DNA of 11,154 bases from Chitinophagaceae bacterium. Lineage in GTDB: Bacteria > Bacteroidota > Bacteroidia > Chitinophagales > Chitinophagaceae. Below are positions 7,169 through 11,154 of this stretch, piece by piece. Position numbers and translations under genes: made by a program. The stretch is taken from contig JANYEU010000474.1 of assembly GCA_025362915.1 (NCBI GenBank), forward strand, positions 1 through 11,154, read 5' to 3'. Each line of letters starts with the position of its first letter. The stretch's first letter is position 1. The notes below the pieces were generated by a model. The model was not told where the DNA came from, searched no databases, and was given only the letters and a program-made list of their open reading frames with translations.

Positions 7169-7342
7169 CCCATTTTTTTCTGGTGCGCCAGATGAGACAT
7201 TCGAAATGACAGGAAAACCGAAGCAAACACTTTTGTTCTATAAAAATGTTTAGGTAAATTTAATCTAACTCTTTTCTATGCTCAAATCATCTTCTTATCA
7301 AACCCAAAAAACTGTTTGGAAGTCACTAATACTGAAATACAT

Positions 7343-7600
7343 ATAAATTCAAGTGAATTTACTCGTGTTGACGTGTCGTATGACATAAATTCAATTGAAT
7401 TTACCCATCTTGTCGTGTCTTATGATATAAATTCAATTGAAATTATTCGTGTTGACGTGTCGTATGACATAAATTCAATTGAAATTATTCGTGTTGACGT
7501 GTCTTATGACATAAATTCACTTGAAATTATGTCATAAGACACCGTTGATGACATAAATTGTACTTTTTAACCCCATCTTACGAACTCGTATGACATAAAA
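7343..7600. repeat. Tandem array with exact 42-bp period
   Basis: ATAAATTC-type unit starts fall at 7343, 7385, 7427, 7469, 7511, 7553 and 7595, each exactly 42 bp apart. The first four units are highly alike: a palindrome close to AATTCAATTGAATT, then TATTCGTGTTGACGTG, then TCGTATGACATAAA bridging to the next unit. The fifth and sixth units are degenerate inside but keep the ends and the spacing, and the seventh is only a start. The array lies between dusB and the regulator gene. One frame is open for 73 codons as a 14-residue repeat, but it starts with TTG and would stay open in any 42-bp repeat lacking a stop, so I do not call a gene. Forty-two bp equals four helical turns. Confidence 0.9.
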
Positions 7601-7626
7601 GAGCTTTTTTCAATCTAACATTCGCC

Positions 7627-8664
7627 TTACACAGGGCATTTTTCGTGGTAATTAATCAACTCTATAGGCGTTCTTTCTATCTCAAATCCCTCGTAATAGG
7701 CTTTTACCTCATCCAAAATAGCTTCCACTTCTGCCACTTCCTTCACGGTAACCAGCCTGTTGCGGAACTCCTTTATATTGGGCAAGCCCTTTAGGTAATT
7801 GGCGTAATGTCGCCTCATTTCGTTGATGCCTACCAATTGTCCTTTCCATTCCACCGATCTGCGCAGGTGTTTCTTACTCACTTCCACCCTTTCCTCCAGC
7901 GTAGGGCTAGGCAATAACTGACCAGTTTTTACATAATGTTTTATTTCCCTAAATATCCACGGATAGCCAATGGCCGCCCTGCCTATCATGATACCATCCA
8001 CCCCATACCTGTTCTTATATTCCAATGCCTTTTGCGGGCTATCAATATCTCCGTTACCAAAGATGGGTATGTGTATGCGCGGGTTGTTTTTCACCTTGGC
8101 TATCAGCGTCCAGTCTGCCTCGCCCTTATACATCTGGCTACGGGTGCGGCCGTGTATGGCAAGGGCCTTTATGCCGCAATCCTGCAAGCGTTCGGCAACC
8201 TCTTCTATGTTCTTGGTGTCATCATCCCATCCAAGGCGTGTCTTTACCGTTACGGGCAGATTGGTCGATTTTATAACGGCGGTGGTCAGTCTTACCATCA
8301 AATCAATATCCTTCAATACACCTGCTCCAGCACCCTTGCATGCTACTTTCTTTACCGGGCAACCATAATTAATGTCCAACAAATCAGGGTTGGTCACCTC
8401 CACAATCTTGGCGGCCATGGCAAGACTATCCTCATCGCCACCAAATATCTGTATGCCAATGGGGCGTTCATAATCAAATATGTCCAGCTTCTGCCTACTT
8501 TTTATGGCATCCCGTATCAATCCCTCGCTACTGATAAACTCGGTGTACATCAAGTCGGCACCATTGTCCTTGCAAACAGCACGGAATGGCGGGTCGCTTA
8601 CATCTTCCATCGGTGCGAGTAGCAATGGGAAATCGGGTAATTCTATCTTATCTATTAGTACCAT
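7627..8664 (-). CDS. dusB: tRNA-dihydrouridine synthase B (nifR3-type)
   Basis: This 345-residue flavoenzyme reduces uridines in the D-loop of tRNA to dihydrouridine, using FMN and NADPH. Family motifs are in place: APMEDVSDPPFR at 17-28, DINYGCPVKKV at 97-107 with catalytic Cys102, VKTRLGW at 140-146, HGRTRSQMYKG at 171-181, the FMN-phosphate site GNGDI at 203-207 and GRAAIGYPWIF at 228-238. The C-terminal helical tRNA-binding part covers about 255-345. The length is normal and nothing is missing. The ATG at 8664 lies six residues before the conserved ELPDFPLLLAPM start. It is divergent from the CPBP gene; the shared 164-bp gap is mostly a heptamer palindrome, so the dusB leader could contain it. 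I saw no clear terminator before the 42-bp array. DusB is chosen over other Dus paralogs from the NYGCPVKKV segment. Confidence 0.95.
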   Translation of the reverse strand: MVLIDKIELPDFPLLLAPMEDVSDPPFRAVCKDNGADLMYTEFISSEGLIRDAIKSRQKLDIFDYERPIGIQIFGGDEDSLAMAAKIVEVTNPDLLDINYGCPVKKVACKGAGAGVLKDIDLMVRLTTAVIKSTNLPVTVKTRLGWDDDTKNIEEVAERLQDCGIKALAIHGRTRSQMYKGEADWTLIAKVKNNPRIHIPIFGNGDIDSPQKALEYKNRYGVDGIMIGRAAIGYPWIFREIKHYVKTGQLLPSPTLEERVEVSKKHLRRSVEWKGQLVGINEMRRHYANYLKGLPNIKEFRNRLVTVKEVAEVEAILDEVKAYYEGFEIERTPIELINYHEKCPV

Positions 8665-8672
8665 GTCATCTA

Positions 8673-8779
8673 GTTATGAGTTATGAATGATGAGTTATGA
8701 ATGATAAATTATGAGTGATGAAGTAGAAGTAATTATTTCTTTTGGAATAATTCATAACTCATATTTCATATCTCATAAC
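8673..8779. repeat. Palindrome built from heptamers (GTTATGA type), between dusB and the CPBP gene
   Basis: The left arm is seven heptamers in exact phase at 8673-8721: GTTATGA, GTTATGA, ATGATGA, GTTATGA, ATGATAA, ATTATGA, GTGATGA. The right arm is four inverted heptamers at 8752-8779: TCATAAC, TCATATT, TCATATC, TCATAAC. A 30-bp spacer separates them. It fills most of a divergent promoter region and ends 8 bp before the CPBP -7 box, so the -33 region must overlap the right arm. Confidence 0.85.
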
Positions 8780-8787
8780 TCCGCCTA

Positions 8788-8795
8788 TATCTTTG
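8788..8795 (+). promoter_or_regulatory. -7 promoter element of the CPBP-DUF2007-cdsA cluster
   Basis: TATCTTTG is an exact match to the Bacteroidota -7 consensus TAnnTTTG. It lies 33 bases before the ATG at 8829, leaving a leader of roughly 25 bases, a plausible geometry. It also argues against translation starting at the TTG codons within or just after it. No start-site data are available. Confidence 0.6.
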
Positions 8796-8828
8796 TTGAA
8801 AACGGCAAATTTACAAGCTAATTTATTT

Positions 8829-9851
8829 ATGGAAGAACAAGAAGAATATTTACCGCCCTTACCACCCGAAGATGATGCGGTAATAATACCCGAAGAAACC
8901 ATCGAAACCCCCATTTACCATAAGCCTGCCGGGATAAATTACTGGTCACAATTTGGGTTATTGCTAGGTCTTATCGGAGCGGGGGTGGTTGCAGGGAGCT
9001 TTGCATCGATTATAGTGGTGAAGGCCATGATGCCCCATGTAAGTTTATTTAGCCTTGATAAGGCATTATTGGATCCGGCCAATGCAAACGCCATGAAAGT
9101 GCTGCAACTGGTTTCCACGATATTGATGTTCTTTTTGCCAGCCTTTCTTTTTGGATTGATTGCTTACAAGAAGCCATTCCCGTATCTGGGATTCAACATA
9201 AACATATCGTGGAAACAAGCGGGATTGGTGGTTTTGATAGCATGGATGGCATTGTTTGTAGGTAGTGCTTTGGGCGATTTGAACGAGCGCATACCGATAC
9301 CCAAGCACTGGCAAGACAAATTTAAAAAAGCAGAAGACGAATATAGCGAACAGGTATTTGCCATTGCCAAAATGGATAATGCAAAAGATTATATACTGGC
9401 AGTAATAATCATTGCACTGATACCCGCCATAGTAGAAGAAACTTTCTTTAGGGGCATGATGCAACGCTTTTTTACGGACTGGTTCCGCAATCCTTGGGTA
9501 GCCATCATATTTACCAGCATCATATTCAGTGCCATCCACATGAGTTATTACGGCTTTTTGGCAAGGGCAATGCTGGGTGTGGTATTGGGATTATTGTATT
9601 ATTACGGCAAAAGTATTTGGTTAAATATACTGGCACACTTTCTTAATAATGCGGTGGCGGTTACCGCATTATATATTTTCTCCATGAAGGGAAAGTTAAC
9701 AAAAGATGCCTTAGAGGATCATTTCCCGCTTTGGTTATGCCTGATAGGCTCGGTAACGCTGGTAGCTTTACTGATAAACTTTAAAAAGAAGAGTGAAGCA
9801 TTCTTGGCTGAAAAAGAAACAATCAAACTTCAAAATGAATTCTACCGATGA
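8829..9851 (+). CDS. CPBP-family intramembrane glutamic endopeptidase (Abi/Rce1-like)
   Basis: This 340-residue integral membrane protein has the three conserved motifs of CPBP (CAAX protease and bacteriocin-processing) proteins. They are EETFFR at 203-208 (two Glu and Arg), FSAIH at 233-237 and HFLNN at 270-274. All predicted catalytic residues are present, so it is likely active, but its substrate is unknown. About 35 acidic, proline-rich residues precede the first membrane helix; hydrophobic segments lie near 41-66, 90-112, 130-148, 188-202, 222-236, 245-282 and 299-317, and a charged tail ends the protein. The frame is open back to TTG codons at 8793 and 8796, but these fall in or beside the promoter box, so I take the ATG at 8829. 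The stop overlaps the next ATG by 4 bp (ATGA), indicating translational coupling. The link to the downstream phospholipid gene is contextual only. Confidence 0.9.
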   Translation: MEEQEEYLPPLPPEDDAVIIPEETIETPIYHKPAGINYWSQFGLLLGLIGAGVVAGSFASIIVVKAMMPHVSLFSLDKALLDPANANAMKVLQLVSTILMFFLPAFLFGLIAYKKPFPYLGFNINISWKQAGLVVLIAWMALFVGSALGDLNERIPIPKHWQDKFKKAEDEYSEQVFAIAKMDNAKDYILAVIIIALIPAIVEETFFRGMMQRFFTDWFRNPWVAIIFTSIIFSAIHMSYYGFLARAMLGVVLGLLYYYGKSIWLNILAHFLNNAVAVTALYIFSMKGKLTKDALEDHFPLWLCLIGSVTLVALLINFKKKSEAFLAEKETIKLQNEFYR

Positions 9852-10051
9852 AAGAATGGTATTTACTAATCAAGATCCGCAACTTTGCCGAAGCAAGCAT
9901 TGTGCAAGGGATGCTGGAAGAAAACAATATACCCGTACAGATGCTGAACAAGAAAGATAGCGTTTATCATTTCGGCGATATAGAAATATATGTACCCGTT
10001 ACCCTCAAGGATCTGGCAAAAGACTTACTAAATAATGCACTCTTAAACTAA
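9848..10051 (+). CDS. DUF2007-domain small protein
   Basis: A 67-residue soluble protein. It resembles the DUF2007 family (called putative signal-transducing proteins): a first strand EWYLLIKIRN, a helix FAEASIVQGMLEENNI, a strand pair around VQMLNKKD and IEIYVPV, and a last helix LKDLAKDLLNNAL. The fold suggests a small ferredoxin-like alpha/beta domain; no catalytic residues are evident and the biochemical role is unknown. The ATG overlaps the CPBP stop. The stop codon TAA (10049-10051) overlaps the first bases of the following heptamer palindrome. The protein probably works with, or is simply co-expressed with, the protease. Confidence 0.8.
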   Translation: MKEWYLLIKIRNFAEASIVQGMLEENNIPVQMLNKKDSVYHFGDIEIYVPVTLKDLAKDLLNNALLN

Positions 10052-10121
10052 TTATGAGTTATGAATGATGAGTTATGAGTGCACAACTCAACTCATCATT
10101 CATAACTCATAACTCATAATT
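10050..10121. repeat. Palindrome built from heptamers (GTTATGA type), between the DUF2007 gene and cdsA
   Basis: The left arm (10050-10074) and the right arm (10090-10121) are reverse complements except that the right arm carries one extra GTTATGA unit. The outer ends are AATTATGAG and CTCATAATT. The loop includes GAGTGCAC. It has the same consensus as the element at 8673-8779. It ends six bases before the cdsA ATG, inside the predicted operon, so the hairpin would lie next to the ribosome entry site of cdsA. There is no T run after it on the + strand, so it is not a classic terminator. Confidence 0.88.
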
Positions 10122-10127
10122 AAAAAC

Positions 10128-11009
10128 ATGGCTCTCAATATTCAAGTATTTAAAACACGGGCATTAACGGCAGTGATATTTGTGGCGGTAATGTTGGCAG
10201 GATTACTCTATAACCAATGGAGTTTCTTTGCATTGTTCACAGTCATCCATTTTGGTTGTTGGATAGAATACCAAAAGATAATTGCATTGATATATCCGGA
10301 ATATAAAAAGACCACCCCCTTTCATCGTAATGTAATCATGCTGTTCGGCTGGTGTTTTGTGATGTATTGTACCGATTATACAAACAATTTATATTTCATT
10401 GGCAGGGTTTCGCTTCATGGTATCGGTTGGTACGGAATGATGCTATTTACCATTATATTTTGCTTGAATGAAATACTATTAAAGAAACAATTGGACTTAA
10501 AAACAATCGGCTATTCGTTGCTGGGGCTTGTCTATATTTCTTTAAGTTGGGGAATGATGATGCACCTGTTTGAAGCGTCGGTAAATGTATTGGATGGCTA
10601 TGCAATGGGAAGCATGTTGCCAATGATATTGATTGCTTCCATTTGGATTAACGATACGATGGCTTATATGGTAGGTTCTTTTATTGGCAAAACGCCGCTC
10701 TCTTCTATCTCTCCCAAGAAAACATGGGAGGGTACCATTGGCGGTGCAGTACTGGCAATAGTTGTGGTAACATTTGCTTGTAAATACCTTTTCAATATCT
10801 CCAACATAAAACTACTACTCATCATCTCTACCACTGCTGCCATTGTGGGAACGTTAGGAGACTTACTAGAGAGCAAGCTAAAACGATTGGCAAACATAAA
10901 AGACAGCGGGCAGATAATGCCTGGGCATGGAGGCTTTCTGGATAGATTCGATTCTCTTTTAGTGGCTACACCTGTTGCTTGGTTGCTGTTAAAATTGTTT
11001 GTATTGTAA
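10128..11009 (+). CDS. cdsA: Phosphatidate cytidylyltransferase (CDP-diacylglycerol synthase)
   Basis: This inner-membrane enzyme makes CDP-diacylglycerol from phosphatidate and CTP, the entry to all anionic and zwitterionic phospholipids. The 293 residues contain the full family signature at 249-275: S-K-L-K-R, four residues, K-D-S-G, P-G-H-G-G, then D-R-F-D. NDTMAY (175-180) and SPKKTWEG (195-202) are also typical. Hydrophobic segments cover most of 12-120, 128-150, 162-184, 203-220 and 229-245. The length is normal. The ATG at 10128 follows the A-rich sequence TAAAAAC with no Shine-Dalgarno. It is the third gene after the CPBP and DUF2007 genes, with a 76-bp gap occupied by a hairpin that could reduce or tune its translation. 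A phosphatidylserine decarboxylase gene often follows in related genomes; the window ends before this can be seen. Confidence 0.96.
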   Translation: MALNIQVFKTRALTAVIFVAVMLAGLLYNQWSFFALFTVIHFGCWIEYQKIIALIYPEYKKTTPFHRNVIMLFGWCFVMYCTDYTNNLYFIGRVSLHGIGWYGMMLFTIIFCLNEILLKKQLDLKTIGYSLLGLVYISLSWGMMMHLFEASVNVLDGYAMGSMLPMILIASIWINDTMAYMVGSFIGKTPLSSISPKKTWEGTIGGAVLAIVVVTFACKYLFNISNIKLLLIISTTAAIVGTLGDLLESKLKRLANIKDSGQIMPGHGGFLDRFDSLLVATPVAWLLLKLFVL

Positions 11010-11041
11010 GCAAATACCTAACTTAGAATACTCGCTCCTTT

Positions 11042-11064
11042 GCTTCCTTAAGGTGAAGCGCTTT
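11042..11064 (+). terminator. Weak candidate terminator after cdsA
   Basis: GCTTC (11042-11046) and GAAGC (11055-11059) pair around a short loop and are followed by GCTTTTGCTT. The stem is only 5 bp and the T run is short, so this is tentative. Confidence 0.3.
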
Positions 11065-11074
11065 TGCTTAAATT

Positions 11075-11112
11075 CTTTGTGTTCTTTGCGTAATAACTTT
11101 GTGCCCTTTGCG
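11075..11112. repeat. 22-bp-period direct repeat CTTTGTGnnCTTTGCG
   Basis: CTTTGTGTTCTTTGCG (11075-11090) and CTTTGTGCCCTTTGCG (11097-11112) differ at two positions. Each copy also contains two CTTTGYG half-units. It lies downstream of cdsA and may be one arm of a palindrome like the others in this window, but no opposite arm is visible before the right edge. Confidence 0.7.
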
Positions 11113-11130
11113 GTTAATCTTTTCTTACAA

Positions 11131-11154
11131 CTACTTGTAGGTAATCCCCACTTG
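11131..11154 (-). CDS. Possible last codons of a convergent gene, cut by window edge
   Basis: The - strand reads Q-V-G-I-T-Y-K then TAG (stop at 11131-11133). A tail of this kind is common at the end of Bacteroidota outer-membrane beta-barrel proteins, and a repeat between convergent genes would fit the rest of the window. Eight codons are too few to be sure. Confidence 0.2.
   Translation of the reverse strand, partial: QVGITYK

Noticed and set aside
7179..7192. Small hairpin TCTGG/CCAGA as a terminator
   Set aside because: The stem is 5 bp, and the nearby T run precedes the stem on the + strand instead of following it; on the - strand the stem is followed by A residues.
7316..7537. 73-codon ORF with a 14-residue repeat across the 42-bp array
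   Set aside because: It begins with TTG, has no promoter or leader signal, and stays open only because the unit is a multiple of three without a stop codon. The degenerate units end the frame.
7936..8622. 228-codon + strand ORF opposite dusB
   Set aside because: It lies wholly within dusB on the other strand, while dusB has all its family motifs. The + strand frame reads no recognisable domain and is a shadow.
9066..9539. 157-codon minus-strand ORF within the CPBP gene
   Set aside because: It is antisense to the three catalytic motifs of the protease, and its own translation is rich in Tyr, Cys and His with no family signature.

Overview
The window looks like a chromosomal segment from a member of the Bacteroidota, probably near the Chitinophagaceae; this is inference from several weak signs. 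Coding starts lack Shine-Dalgarno sequences and are preceded by A/T-rich leaders. At least one promoter matches the Bacteroidota -7 element TAnnTTTG (8788-8795). The intergenic DNA is full of AT-rich palindromes and tandem repeats. The protein families present (KUP transporter, NtrC-type regulator, DusB, CPBP protease, DUF2007 protein, CdsA, UxaB, lipoprotein nuclease) fit that phylum. No rRNA, tRNA, CRISPR array, transposase or phage gene was seen.

Layout. Positions 2-376 (+) are the C-terminal part of tagaturonate reductase (uxaB), cut by the left edge. A heptamer palindrome and a bidirectional terminator separate it from a convergent lipoprotein nuclease gene (546-1880, -). Between this nuclease and kup lie about 1.26 kb without an intact gene. 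They hold a decayed, frameshifted remnant of a second nuclease of the same family (2234-2539, +) and an 11-unit array with a 21-bp period (2759-2988). Next come kup (3145-5160, -) with a clear terminator, a nested palindrome (5409-5568), and a sigma-54-type response regulator (5574-6929, -). The following 0.7-kb gap holds paired hairpins (7040-7168) and a tandem array with an exact 42-bp period (7343-7600). dusB (7627-8664, -) is divergent from a three-gene + strand cluster: a CPBP-family membrane protease, a DUF2007 protein overlapping it by 4 bp, and cdsA for CDP-diacylglycerol synthesis. The right edge carries a 22-bp-period direct repeat and perhaps the last codons of a convergent gene.

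The genes are mostly housekeeping: hexuronate catabolism, potassium uptake, tRNA modification, phospholipid synthesis and extracellular nucleic acid degradation. The only clear operon is CPBP-DUF2007-cdsA. The unusual content is intergenic. Three palindromes are built from heptamers in perfect 7-nt phase but with two unrelated consensus sequences. Two AT-rich arrays have periods of 21 and 42 bp, equal to two and four turns of B-DNA. One nuclease pseudogene lies beside its intact relative. These are the most promising items for follow-up.
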